Positions 46,751-58,789 of a stretch of 64,000 bases of DNA are shown here, piece by piece. A program made the translations under genes and the position numbers. Within the stretch, counting starts at the first letter, position 1; each line of letters begins with the position of its first letter. Below the pieces are notes generated by a model. It was given only the letters and a program-made list of their open reading frames with translations, was not told the origin of the DNA and did no database searches. Where the stretch lies: NCBI GenBank assembly GCA_029582265.1, contig CM055834.1, positions 2,108,001-2,172,000 of the forward strand, written 5' to 3'. Origin of the DNA: Zoroaster sp. YZ-2022 (taxonomy: Eukaryota; Echinodermata; Asteroidea; Forcipulatida; Zoroasteridae).

Positions 46751-47329
46751 TGGGCAGGTCGAGCAGGTGTACATGTAACACTAATTCTCAGGTTTGAGAT
46801 AAATGCACCAGCAGCTGGCCAAATACTTGTGGCTTTGGACTGTATTTCATTCAACTTAATGTTGGACTAGAACGTTTTTAGGATTACCTGACTGACAGTC
46901 CAGGACTGAATTTCTAAACCTGCCCCCCCCCCCCCCCAAAAAAAAGGAAAAATAAAAAATAAATAAATAAATAACTATACATGTAATAATAATAATAATG
47001 TGTTCTACAGTTATCCTTCAATTTAACAAATCTTTATTCAAAAACAATGATTTTGTAGAATAATTTGTCAAAACGACATTGTACCAACCTGTACAAGCCT
47101 GTCGCATATTTGGAATTTGTTTATTCTGGTTGAACTATCAAGCGTGCAGTGATTTTACTGCTCTAGTAGTTACTGTAACAATGAGCGATACATGTCATGG
47201 TGTATTTTCAGTACTGATCAATCTACATCATCTAGCTAACTAGACATCCTGGGCTACTTCACTTATTCCACTAATAGAGAGGAAAAAAAGCAAAGATTCA
47301 ACAAAATGAGCAGCAAGCCACACTTTCTT
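46751..47329. other. No gene seen
   Basis: A poly-C/poly-A junction near 46923-46945, AATA repeats and (TAA)n near 46986-46999. Confidence 0.45.
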
Positions 47330-47640
47330 AAATGGAAGGTAACATGTACAACATTGGTATATTTGGTTAAGAATATTCATTTTAACCTTTCAGTGTACAA
47401 GAAATGTGTCATACATGTAGACCTAACCTGTAAAAGTGATATCACAATACATGTACGTGTAGGTGCTCACGTTTTTTGAGAACAAGGAAAACCTGCTACG
47501 TTTTTTTAATTTGTTTTAAAATTTAACTTAAGAAAACCTGCTTTCTCTATGATAAAAGCACTTGAGACAAAATAATTGCTCAGAATAATTGCTACCTGTA
47601 GCAACCTTTCACCAAGTAAGTTATTTTTAGAAAATAATTT
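47330..47640 (+). mobile_element. Family A fragment
   Basis: GGAAGGTAACATGTACAACA, AACCTGTAAAAGTGATATC, AAAGCACTTGAGACAAAAT and TTTCACCAAGTAAGTTAT. Confidence 0.6.
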
Positions 47641-49339
47641 GATAAGCTGGTAATAACATGTAGCAATTTTGTGTGTGTTAAGTTCACTTTAATATTGTAG
47701 CCCCAAATCAAAAATCTCGTCAGCAGAAAGAGTTGCTTTAGTGCACTGGACAGACGACACTGATGAAAACAGATGACACAGATGTTGTTGTTTCTTCGTG
47801 TATTCTTGCAACATGTACAATTACTGCACATTTGTATTTGCCGAGGGAACAGTACAGCCCAGGTTTTTAAGAAGTGCAGAGACCGATTGAAGTGATGGTA
47901 CAGACAAACACCGAACCCCTGTTTTTACCAAACAAAACCGGCAGATTGATATTCGACACTCGTATTCGATCACGAGAGTGGCATAGACGTAGCCACCATG
48001 GAAAGTTTAGAAGACCCGAGACCCCGTCTCTCTGATCAGGTATCACCTGATGCACTTGCCGATGTTGTCCTTTTCCCTCCTCTCCCTTCTTGGTTACTGT
48101 CTCCCGTAATGTCTTCAGATACGGTTGATAGAGGGCATCCCGATCTCGTTGATAGATCGGGTAAACCAATATGCTCGATTGCAGGGACAGACTGACTGTA
48201 ATTTCTTGGGAGTTTTTTTTTTTTTTTTTTTTGAGATGCCATTACAGACACACAAATCAAAGATCGTTCATCAAAACACAATTAGTCGAAAAGCATGTTC
48301 ATCTTAATCAACTCAGACGTATTCTTGTTTTGCATCAACAGTGCAACCAACCATACATTGAAACAGATTTGAAGAGATTAAAGAAAACGGACAAATTAAT
48401 AACGACTAGCTGGGTTAAAGGGGGAACTGCATCCCAAATAAGAACATGTTATTTGGAGGACTGAGGAGTTACTGTTTCACTGTTAAAGACGTGTCCATGT
48501 GCCTTTAAGCAGGCATGCAATTGCAGTTTGTCCAAAAGAGAGGGAAGTGCCAGCCACAGCCAGACTTTGTACTTTGTTTTTCAGTTTTCAATGGCACAGC
48601 TGATGAGTAACCAAAAAAAGGGGAAATCAGCTGATCAGCTGCATGCCTGCTTTTAAGACATCTTGTATATAAGAAGATGACAAATCCTGTTCTGACATCC
48701 TTAAAATGTAAACTCACAACAAAATTATTCTCCCTCCATGCTCCCATCAGTGATCATGTTCATTTATATTTTTTTTGGAACTGTGTACTTTCGAGTTTTC
48801 AATCAGATATTTTAAACTATTGGTTTATTTCCAGATGGATTCCTTATCATAACATACAAGCATTTTTTTGTTTAATACATGTAAGTAAGAAAATCCTGTG
48901 GATTATTCACCGGAGACGATCAATAGTGCAGAGCTACATAAACGTATACAGGATGAAGGGAGAAAAAAAATCACATGAGTTATTCAATATCCCTGGCGCA
49001 AGAATCCCATCACTTAGAGATGGGGTTCACAGCATTGGTAATTTACCCAAACGGAGACCGAGCTAAGTATTATCTAAAAGCGTTGTTGGGTTTTAAGACA
49101 GTGATGGCACCAAACATCCTGATGAGAAATTATTCCATCTGGCATGTTGTCAGTTTCGAGAAATCGTCAAATTCATCCGCTGGTGGTCCATTTGCACGTT
49201 AGAATGCATACCAGGCATCTGAATGCACTTTCATGACGACGTATGTGCTTGTTAATGGCACAACGAAATTAAGCCGAAACTTTCACAAGATGGCGGCTGT
49301 ACATGTTTACCGCTTGATTCTTAACATCGTATTTGAGTA
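47641..49339. other. No confirmed gene; exon-like stretch at 48020-48200
   Basis: On the minus strand, after a poly-A run and TTACAG, a frame reads SVPAIEHIGLPDLSTRSG, CPLSTVSEDITGDS, NQEGRGGKRTTSASASGDT and a stop, then SERRGLGSSKLSM. Ser/Thr/Gly-rich and protein-like, but no family recognised and one internal stop. The remainder is AT-rich. Confidence 0.3.
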
Positions 49340-49800
49340 TTGATGAATTCAACTAACATTCATCTTCCAAAACACAGGACAAAATTTTTTTCAACACACA
49401 ATTCGATGCACTGGTGCAACCAACTGGAACAAGCTTCCCAGTTAGAAAATCATCAACACTTAATTTATTCAAATATAAAATGAAAATGTACCTATAAAAT
49501 TGTTCTACGTAAACTACTTATGTGTATTGTCATTGTAAAGTACCCTATTTAGGCTCGTAAAATTTGCAGTTTTTCCCGTGATGAGTGTTTTTTTTTCTTT
49601 CTTGTCTGTCTATCTGTCCGTACGTCTTGTCTTGTGGAAGGCATCCCCAACACAAGCAACCGCTTACTGGGACATGCCTCCATTTCACCCTTTCTTATGT
49701 CTAATACTCATAAATTTATCAATACTATTACACTGGTCTACAGCCAAAAATGCTTCCGAAACAAATGAAGTCAAACTTGACTAATTATGGGTCACTGAGA
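49340..49800 (+). pseudogene. LINE C-terminus and 3' tail, decayed
   Basis: ATNWNKLPS in one frame and VRKSSTLNLFKYKMKMYL plus a stop in the next reproduce the WN-LP ... S ... FK ... L ... YL ending shared by many CR1/Jockey-type LINE polyproteins. A T-rich 3' untranslated stretch follows. It is 5'-truncated and frameshifted. Confidence 0.5.
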
Positions 49801-50173
49801 ATGGAAATGATGCTTAAAATTGTTGATTGGCTCTAGTTTTCAAGATCTACATGTACATGTGTACACGTATGGGAATAGCGTATGATAATTCATGATTAAA
49901 AATCTGCTATGTACACCATATACATACATGTAGTACATGTACGTAAAATGTAAAAACTTAAATATCTTGGAAACAGTAGCCAATCAGCAATTTTAATTGT
50001 AATATTTGAATTCAGCACATCAAAATCCATAATAAATAGCACATTTTATCTCCGAAGCAGACAACTTTAAAAAAATTGTTGACCAGTGTTATCTGTATAC
50101 TTTGACTTCAGAATTGTGAAATGGAAATAAATGTAAATGAACTGAAATTTAATTCACAGTCATTTTATCCAAA
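49801..50173. other. No gene seen
   Basis: ACATGTACATGTGTACACGT and TACATGTAGTACATGTACGT near 49850-49945 are the only structured words. Confidence 0.45.
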
Positions 50174-50625
50174 AGTATATATGACATAAAACACAATAAA
50201 GGGGGCCACTTTCCTACCGTCACGTTAGCAGTTTTTCTAATGGTTGTAATTCTGTTTTAAATATCTGAAACCACCCAAAAAGAATTTCAACATTTGAATA
50301 GACATGCATGCTTATCCTAAAGATAATTTGAGTTGATTATTACTATTATTTTTTTAATTACCCTAAAATTTCCATCAACAAATGGACGGAAAAGTGAGGT
50401 AACTTTTTCTGTCCAATTTTTATGGAAATTCGAGGGTAAAAAAATAAATAAAAAAATAAAAAAATAAAATAAATTAGTTCTAGTATAAGCCTGCATGTCC
50501 ATTCACATGTTGAAACACTTTTTGGTCGGTTTCAGGTACTTAAAAATAAATAACAACCATTGGAAAAACTGCTAACGTGACGGATGCAAAGTGACCCCCT
50601 TTATTGTGTTTTATGTCATATACAC
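50174..50625. mobile_element. Long foldback element, about 450 bases
   Basis: GTATATATGACATAAAACAC and ACGTTAGCAGTTTTTCTAAT on the left are mirrored by ATTGGAAAAACTGCTAACGT and GTGTTTTATGTCATATACAC on the right. ACCCTAAAATTTCCAT and ATGGAAATTCGAGGGTA pair inside. The whole unit can fold on itself. No second copy was seen here. Confidence 0.85.
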
Positions 50626-51392
50626 ATGTACTATTACTGCCTAAAAAAACTAAGACGTGAAGGTTTGTATGGTGGAAAGTGATTGAGAGTACGTTTGTGG
50701 TAACCGTGTAATAATCTCTCGAGTTGTATGGTTCTGAGAAGAAAAAAGTATAAAGAAATTGAAAAATTGTGTGGGAATGTTTGAATATATGTATGGACAT
50801 AAAAAACATAGTACCGATCCCTTGAATAATAGCAAGAATATATGTATATATATCCCTTTCAACACTAAATTTCCAGACAGGCAGAGCAATTATAATCTTC
50901 CGCAGGCAAACAGAGCAAGCAGTTTATACAGTCAACCTCTTTTTTTCCCCTTAAAGATAGATCATCTGTGTTTGACTAAGAGGACCCACAAAATTGACTT
51001 TTGCAAGGTAATATCACTGTTAAATGTTAAACCAAGAATTATGAAATTTGGATGTCGGAAACTGCAAATAAAAGTGATATTTCAAATGTGCTTGATTCTG
51101 ATTATCATCCACGCTGGCTAATCGGAAGACTGCCCATACCCTTGGTCTGTTACATACAATAAACTGTGTGGTCACGTACAAACTGAGGATTAAAACAGTG
51201 AGCCAGAATTTTATTAATTTGAGTTTTTATTTTACTGGTACTAATCCTTGAAGGATTTTTTTCATTCAATGTCTCAAATGAAAACTTATAACTTCCTTAA
51301 TCCCAGCAATTCAACATTTAAATCAAATCGGCCAATCAAATCGGCCCATCAAATCGGCCCAAACACGGGACAATACATCTTAATTTTTTTTT
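50626..51392. other. No gene seen
   Basis: AT-rich; triplicated CAAATCGGCC-type word at about 51325-51360. Confidence 0.4.
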
Positions 51393-51709
51393 TTAACCCT
51401 CCTAACACTACAAGGGTCAAAATCAGTCAAAATGTTGATATACTTGCCATGGTATATCTTGTGCACTTAAAAGTCAAACACTGTCAAACCTTATGTGTAG
51501 TAAGTACATTTACGTGTCAAAATGAGTTTGACTATTTTTGACTGGTAAAAGCATTGTCTGGTATTGTTCAGGATGGTGAAAATGACAGTAAAAACTAGTC
51601 AAAAATGCCCCTGTGTGTACATTTGGGTCAACAGTCAAAGCAGGCAGTTGACTGGTTTTGACCTCTACAGCAACTTCCCACTAAAGTGCAGCAATAGTAG
51701 GAGGGTTAA
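51393..51709. mobile_element. TTAA MITE, CCCTCCTA ends (copy 2)
   Basis: TTAACCCTCCTAACAC at the left and GTAGGAGGGTTAA at the right, both TTAA sites intact. It is nearly identical to 25541-25853 and abuts a foldback element on its right. Confidence 0.9.
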
Positions 51710-52061
51710 TGTCATAATATATATTTCACTCATCATTTTTTTTCCACAGTAGTTGCATTATACCCAGACCTTACTCAGCACAAAATAAGAATTTAAGATA
51801 TTTGTTTTATCTACATTTTATAAGAGAAAAGTGACATTTTATACATGTCCGAAACGTGAGTAACCAGCATTTTTAACATGTATACATGTAGCGTACGTAT
51901 AACAAATTTCTGAAACAATTTTTTTGTGTGCCGAGTAATGTCTGGGCATAATGCAACTACTGTGAAAAACCTGATGAGTAAAATATATCAGTAAGGAAAT
52001 TATGGCATTAACAGTGGGCCTAATACCTCAAAAAATGTAACCAAATAACTATAGAATTGCC
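51710..52061. mobile_element. Foldback element, GGTTACTCACGTTACAT family (copy 3, left end missing)
   Basis: Starts inside the left arm (GTCATAATATATATTTCACT) immediately after the TTAA MITE and runs to the right end (ACTATAGAATTGCCC). The outer about 60 bases of the left arm are absent. Confidence 0.8.
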
Positions 52062-52099
52062 CATATGGTGTGCAATTCGGTGGCTGTCATACACTGTAA

Positions 52100-52450
52100 G
52101 TACACACATTCCCGCACGGGGCGTTGTGGGGACAAAATACAAAGGATTTTGGGGATTAAAAACGTTGTGGGGACACACAAAATGTCCCCACAGCTAAGTA
52201 ATTCCGGATCCCTCTTTTGTTCTCTGTCCCCATAATGCGGCCAGTGCTCGAACACGCCTGCGTGGAACAGTTACACACACTTACACTTACACACACAGTC
52301 ACGCACCGTAGTTGTGGGGACATACACTCGCTATTAGACGCAGTTGTGGGGACTGAAAACGTTGTGGGGACATGAAAATGTCCCCACAGACACTCCGTTC
52401 TTGCCTTCCCTTTTGTTATAGGTCCCCATAACCTTGCCAGTGCCTACCCA
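52100..52450. repeat. Tandem duplication with GTGGGGACA hairpins
   Basis: TGTGGGGACACACAAAATG with TCCCCACA (52166-52192) and TGTGGGGACATGAAAATG with TCCCCACA (52363-52388) are two hairpins about 197 bases apart. Surrounding words (GTTGTGGGGAC, GGTCCCCATAA/TGTCCCCATAA, GCCAGTGC) are also duplicated. A (CA)n tract follows at about 52449-52470. Confidence 0.8.
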
Positions 52451-52470
52451 CACACACACACACACACACA

Positions 52471-52595
52471 AAATGTAAGTCCCTATTCCTCATGACAGAG
52501 GGCCACGATCTGCAAAAAGCAGATAAAACCCAAGTCAGCTTCCAGGAAAACAAATAATGTCTATGAATGAGCAACTACCCTTGAAAAATACCGAC

Positions 52596-52626
<31 letters not shown>

Positions 52627-54304
52627 TTTAAAAAAAAGGTTCTTTGTTGTTTCAGTAGGGCTAAATTTAATAAAAAATGTGAGACACAGAATTCTAGATT
52701 TTTGAAGAAAAAAAAATTATAATTTGCACTCGACAGTAAAACCACATGTACTGTAGGGTAACCTCCCTCCACAACAAAGCTGTCTACAACACTGACAATA
52801 AGTGACAAGGGAATTAGTCAGGCGTCAACAATGTTCTCAATGTTCTGGCGCCACAGGCCAACAAGCGGGTATGAGTCCGACCCGATTCATACATCGTGGG
52901 TTCCTCAACAACAACAAAAAGAAACAAAAAAAAGAATAAGAAATCCGCTTACCGTACATTTCAAGAACGTTGCACGTGTCCATGCAAACACGTTGCTAAT
53001 CTTTCCCTCTTCTTTGCAAGATGAGAAAAGAATGGCTTGCACGCAAGTCTTAAAAAATAAATAAATAAAAAAAATACACGACGGCGAAGAATTAGAATCC
53101 CTTGCCTTGTATACTGATCACTTCTCCCCTTCGGGCCTGATGATAGTGTTTTCCCATACTTTACAAATTAATAGCTTATTCGGTGCAACACAAACGGAAA
53201 TTGCACTTATTATTTTTCATAACGGGATTATTTACAATCGCAGCAATCGAGTTATGGAGCACCTAATGCATTTTCATCCGAAAGCAGTTCACTTTGTCTC
53301 TTCTCCCCAGTGCCCACACTCTTTCAAGATGAGGAAATTTGACATTTCCAAATGAGATGGCTCCCTAATCTGTATGTACTTTCCATGTAAGTACGGCCGA
53401 AAATATCAAGTGCCTTCACCTCCCTTAAAACCAATTTTATTTATTTTATTTTATTTGCCGTTTTATTTTAACAGGGTAGCCTCCTCAGTTAAAAAACTGC
53501 TTTCCTTGAGGGCCCTGTATTTTATGTTCTTTAAAAATATCTGCCTGGTTTGATTTAAATTGTGTGGGGGGGGGGGGGAAGGGAGAGAAAGGAGATTTAG
53601 TTGAAAATCCGACTGACTATTCACACATTACAACCCCATAGGCCAGTCAGTGACATTACGTGGGACAATTAAGTGTGAATTATGCAAAAAGATATACCAT
53701 CTGGATGGGGAAGAAATCCTTTTTGCCTTTGGTCAGAGTCAAATATTTGACAAGCAATTAAATATGCTGACAGTGCGTGAAAGTCGTGGGCAGGCAGAGG
53801 GAATGGAAATTACAAATACGAAGAAAGTACTGTGAGATATCCTGCCTCCCTCCCCCCCCCCCAAAAAAAAAAAGAAAAAGAAAGAAGAAAAAAAATTAGA
53901 AAATGTAAAAAATATATATATATACAAGCTAAGTTACCTGATCATGATCACGTTTTTTGACAGTATGTAAACATAGGAAGTAGGTTATGATGAGGTGAAA
54001 TAAAAAATGTGGGGTTGAACCACATATATGAGGTTTGTGGGAGTGATGTGGGCATTTTGGGGGTAAGCTACGTTTCGGAAGGTGGCATTCTCTGTGTAGA
54101 AACATTATAGGGAGTTTTGGATCTGACTGCTGAGCACGCAAAATAAAATTGCCCATGGGAGAAGTCAGGTTTGAAAAGATGAAGTCTTGCAACTTCAAGG
54201 GTAACAACGGTTTGTCATTGCTGGCTTGCCTCGTTGATGGACATTGCGAAGGAATTGGAGACTGTCATGGTAAATGTCATGGTAAATTCACAAATTTGTT
54301 ATAG

Positions 54305-54336
<32 letters not shown>

Positions 54337-54479
54337 CCATTTATAGGGAAAATGGAAAGCAAAGGATCATGGGGAGGTATCCAAAAAAGTGGGAAAAAAG
54401 TAGCCAATTAAAAAGAGGCACCAATCAATTTTTTTTCTCTTTTTTGCCAAATTAATTTTAGCAAGGACATACCCCCTCA
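52471..54479. other. Single-copy interval, no gene seen
   Basis: Poly-A near 52596-52613, poly-G near 53566-53578, poly-C near 53852-53862, and a TA run near 54305-54330. A frame at 53650-53835 (with CELCKKIYHLDGEE) is short and not assignable. Confidence 0.4.
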
Positions 54480-54790
54480 ATTAAAGGAAGGTACAACATT
54501 AGTATTTGGAAATGTATGTTCATATCAACCTTCTAGTTGAAATATATCACTAAACTAAACTGTGAAGGTTTCATCACGATCGCCCCGGGTTTTTTTTTAT
54601 TATAGAAAATCCCAAAAAGCAGTTCTTTTTTAAAAAATATTTTCAATTCAACATAACATATATAATTGTTTGTTTTTTTCTCTCTAAGATGAAAGCACTT
54701 TAGACAAAATATATCACAGGATGAATGTTGAATGTACGTGTACCAACATTACACCAAGTAACTTCAATGGAAAACTGTGATCAGTGTTGT
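54480..54790 (+). mobile_element. Family A copy
   Basis: TTAAAGGAAGGTACAACATT, TGAAGGTTTCATCACGATC, GATGAAAGCACTTTAGACAA and TTACACCAAGTAACTTC. Confidence 0.65.
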
Positions 54791-55929
54791 TGAAGTGTAA
54801 CAGTAGTCGTTCGGGTAGATGTCAAGTGTAAAAATTTAATTTTCAAATGTCCTGATGACATCTCATAAAAAGGAGAAGGTAAACGTAATTGCTAAATTAA
54901 TCAGAGTAAAAAAAATAAAATAAAACCATTAGCATTTTCTTAAAACCAACCAACATCAAATTAAAGAAAGCCATGTCAGATGAATAGAGGTTATACAAAA
55001 GAAATGTCGCAAATTTCATCCAAGGTTAATGCTTACTCCGTTTGGTCTCCAAGTAGTATTACATATATTCAAAATTGAATACAGTAATGTAACCTGCTTG
55101 ACTCTACGTTTGTTAGGCTTTTAAACAAAATAACAAAAACATATTCCGAGCATAATTCCTTCAAATACGACCCACCAGCTGGGTCAACAACAGTGGTCGC
55201 CATGAATTGTTTAAATAAGCACGGGGGACTGAGAGGATACGCCATGCTTCATTAGGTATAAATCCCCAGCACTGGAGGCGTCTCAATGAAGCCAAAAGCG
55301 TTAAACTGTCCCGCCAGTCTCATTACTTACACAGCGATCTGAAAACACAATCTCTTGCCACTTCCACCACAACAAAAAATAAATAAAATGCGATTTTCAC
55401 GAAAAAAAGGATGAACCCATTGTGAAGTTGTAATGATGCATTATTTCTCAACTTGTGTGTTGCAATTCGGGCTCGTAATCAACAAACAGTGGCACGGACA
55501 AATTATGCAAACCTGGTGAAATGAGACATAATGAATCTCTGAAGTACATGTAATGGCATTTGTTGGGGGGATATTTTAGGCTAACCGCATACAAGGCCAT
55601 GGACATGGTCTCAAACAAATGCTTTATGGCATTTTGGATTGATAATATTTTACACAGTATTTTTTTCAGCGTTGTAGTAATGCGTATATTTTGTTTGTGG
55701 ATGAAAAGCGAGAACTAAATTTGTAATCAGAACAAAAAGTAAATTATCACAAGCTCCTAAAATTACTAAATCACTTTCTGAACAAAAACAATATAAAACC
55801 ACAAACCACATCATAAATAAATACAAAAAATTTAATTTAAAAAAAAAATCACGTACTTTGGTTAATGTCCTCGTTTGTAAAACATACAGGTTTGATTTTT
55901 CTTTTAACACCATTCCCTTTCATTAAAAG
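54791..55929. other. Single-copy interval, no gene seen
   Basis: GC-balanced block at about 55140-55360; otherwise AT-rich. Nothing protein-like. Confidence 0.45.
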
Positions 55930-56200
55930 TCCGTAGACACTTTTGGTATGCATCAATACCTTCTAAGATATGTACAGAAACCAACCTGTGAAAGTTGCAG
56001 CTCATTTAATTGTCATTCACCCGAAAATAATGAAAATACATTCAGAAAATGCATTCTAATGCAGAATGTTTGTTTCGTGATGTCAAAAATTCAGCTGAGA
56101 AATGACTAATTACTTGTACTAAAATGACAGCACCTCAGATGTTTAATATGTACCATTACCAATGTTACAAGTAAATTTACTGTAAAACTGTGATTATTCA
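55930..56200 (+). mobile_element. Family A fragment
   Basis: ACCAACCTGTGAAAGTTGCA, AATGACAGCACCTCAGATG and TTACAAGTAAATTTACTGTA. Confidence 0.6.
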
Positions 56201-56209
56201 CATGTTTTA

Positions 56210-56470
56210 CAGGGGTGTGACTTGACAACAGTAAAACATCCTGAAAAATGGGTAGCTGGCCTGGGTCTCCCGTTAGTCTAGAGGACAACACCCCCTGAAC
56301 CTCCTGGATGTTTAATTCTGGAGGATTTACAGACTCTCCACATCTCCACAAACAAGAAACTAGCAGTTTGGACACAATACAGGCTACTTCATTCTTTCCT
56401 TGGTGGCTACTTCTTTTCTTTCAAGAAATATTTGAGGCAAAGGGAGATTTGTAAAAAAATCCTGAAATCA
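56210..56470 (+). mobile_element. TIR element B, single-unit copy
   Basis: CAGGGGTGTGACTTGAC, GGGTAGCTGGCCTGGGTCTC, CTGAACCTCCTGGATGTTTA, GGACACAATACAGGCTACTT. The right end is eroded. It follows a family A copy directly. Confidence 0.8.
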
Positions 56471-56536
56471 GGAAAAATTATCAATTTGGTATAGGGGTTT
56501 TTAAAGGTACATCTACGTGTATGCTGACTAGTGGTT

Positions 56537-56917
56537 AAGCATGGGCGATATTTTTTTAATACGATTACGGTATCGAGAACCTTTTGAAGTTATCGAGATA
56601 TCGGCAAATCGCGATTAAAAAACAACAAAAAATCGCCATTGTGAGTCAAGTCAGAAATTCCATGGAAACAAAATTTGGACAGTCTTTTCAGCTTTTGGGA
56701 GTGAGAAACAAAAGTGAACTACAGAAGTACATATATACACACAATGCAAACAAATTTGTGATTTACTGTGATGCTTGTAGAGGGGTACATACCTGTGGTT
56801 ATCGGCTCTAAAGCAATCAACCGTGAATTAAAAAAAATAATCGTGATACTATCGAAAATCACAATATATGTTTGCCGATATATCGTGGATGAAAAAAGTC
56901 GATATCGCCCAAGCTTA
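56537..56917 (-). mobile_element. CGATATCG-rich MITE, inverted copy
   Basis: Ends AAGCATGGGCGATAT and ATATCGCCCAAGCTT form terminal inverted repeats. The interior matches 10404-10805 in reverse (GAAATTCCATGGAAACAAAA; GAGAAACAAAAGTGAACTAC). Confidence 0.85.
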
Positions 56918-56921
56918 CTGG

Positions 56922-57085
56922 CGGTAAAATATCTTTTGTACAAACACTTCAAAGTGAGATATATTTGGACCCCTGCCATCTTTACTCCAAATCTCCTCTA
57001 TCTTGTCTTGTATCAGTGTATTATCATCTAGACATCTGAGTAAGAATCTATTAGGGTCAACACATAAGGCTAGCTCCGATGCTTG
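56922..57085 (-). other. Possible coding exon, unidentified
   Basis: On the minus strand a frame reads ASELALCVDPNRFLLRCLDD, NTLIQDKIEEIWSKDGRGPN, ISHFEVFVQKIFYRQ. The composition is protein-like and unlike repeat translations nearby. An AG sits before it (CATCTGCAAG) and GTAAGC at the other end could be a donor; its last bases belong to the MITE terminus. I know no matching family. It could be a lone exon, a pseudo-exon or chance. Confidence 0.3.
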
Positions 57086-57100
57086 CAGATGTATATTCAA

Positions 57101-58149
57101 GGAAATATGTCAGTCGGTTAATTTAGTTTCAATTACCATAAAGTGTGCAATGCCTTTCATAAATCAGTCCGTTCCAATTCCAATTTGCAAGTCGACTTCA
57201 TTCACAAACTAGCAAATCCAAAAAACACATAACAGGACAATTAAACAAACAATCCAAACATTCTTTGATGAGCTGTCCACTTACCTTTCCCTGTAATTAA
57301 ACTTACCATCAATGGTTATCCTGTAGTCATAATCCAGTAGCAACGTTGGCCCTGCGTACCTAATCATGGCAAGCTTAATAGCATGCACAGGGACTCACAC
57401 AACCCTTAATAAATCCACATCTTCCAACCATAAGGGAAGAGGGGTGGGGGGGGGCAAAGTGGCTCAGTCAGTAAAAATCCATCCCTCCATGGGGTACATA
57501 CACACACACACACACTCACACAGAGAGGGGGGGGGTTAGTGACCAATATCCCCCATCGTCCCGAAGAGGAGGGAGATCGAGAGGAAAGAAAACTCCAGAG
57601 AGTCAACGACTGGTTAAGGGTTAGCAGATGCCGAGACACGTACACAGAGAGTACAGTAAGAGAGGACAGGACATGTCGAGTGATACTACATGTTTAATAC
57701 TGCTCATATTACACAGGAATGGTAAGCACCTCACATGTGTGCTATAACACAGCGAAGTGTGGTACTCTAGTACAGAAGACAGTGGTGATATAGTTAGTTA
57801 TCTAAACCGGGTGGCAGCACGAGGGACTGGGATTGTGAAAGCAACATCCAAACCCACTTAATATACATTAAAAAGTGTACGGGTTACCAGACAAAATCTA
57901 AAGAGAGAGTACTCGGCAAAGCATGCTCACAGCGAAAAGGAACAATACAAACAAGATACCAAGGAAGGGCGGGGGGTGGGGGTGGGAGAAAGAGGAATAG
58001 AAACGATGAAGAATGACATTGAATGTGTTGGGGGAATCCCAGAGGCGATGTAATGATTTGTTAAACAGAACGAAGAACAGAAAATTCGAGTAAAAATAAT
58101 CGGTGTGCGTACTCACCAGCGGTGCACAAATCCATGCAAGCAGGCATTT
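57101..58149. other. No gene seen
   Basis: Contains a poly-G run near 57446-57455, (CA)n near 57497-57515 and (G)n near 57527-57535. The purine-rich block 57560-57670 is not coding by appearance. Confidence 0.4.
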
Positions 58150-58510
58150 ACATGACAGGAGGGAAAAAAAGGGTAATAAAATAAACGTGAGCGTTTCATT
58201 GATAAATTAATCCATGCATTTCGGTCTTTCTATTGATAAGGCAATGGAGAGTATTAATATATTAATACACAGGTGGGATAAATGTTGGCATTGATCGCCT
58301 ACTGAGCACCATATGGTGGGATAAAAAATACTGTTATGATAATGATACATCCTGCCAGTAGAAATAACAACCAGACGAGATAACACAGGTTTAATACAGG
58401 TTTGTATATATGAATATTAAATAATATGCAAATTAATGTGGGCATGTGTAATCATGAGGGTTGTTGTCACTGATATCAGCAAAGGCTTATCTGCATGCAA
58501 ATTATGTGTG
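58150..58510. promoter_or_regulatory. Candidate enhancer: octamer and ATTA-rich block
   Basis: Repeat-free stretch with two ATGCAAAT octamers (58426-58433 within ATGCAAATTAATG, and 58495-58502), several TAAT/ATTA homeodomain cores (TATTAATATATTAATAC), GATAAG and TGATAAAT words. POU, homeodomain and GATA factors bind such words. The density suggests a developmental enhancer, but this is inference from motif content alone. Confidence 0.3.
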
Positions 58511-58789
58511 TGAACTCGGAAAGCCAGACACTGCAATCACTGGTTAATAGTGTGGCACATTTATGTTTAAGCTTGCTTCTGAAGTCAATCCCCCCCCCAC
58601 CCTAAAAAATGTCCCTGAAAATCCTAGGTAATTAAGTAACTATTCATTACACCTCAACACTGTATTAAACATGTAAATGTATGCTAGTCTCTTCAAGGAA
58701 AGTGACAGCATTTGTATTCTATTCAAAGAACTGTTATGTATAAAAATGTGAATCATCAAAAGAAAAGTGTTGATCACAGTTTTATTTAA
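58511..58789. other. No recognisable feature
   Basis: Mixed AT-rich sequence with a poly-C run near 58591. Confidence 0.45.
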
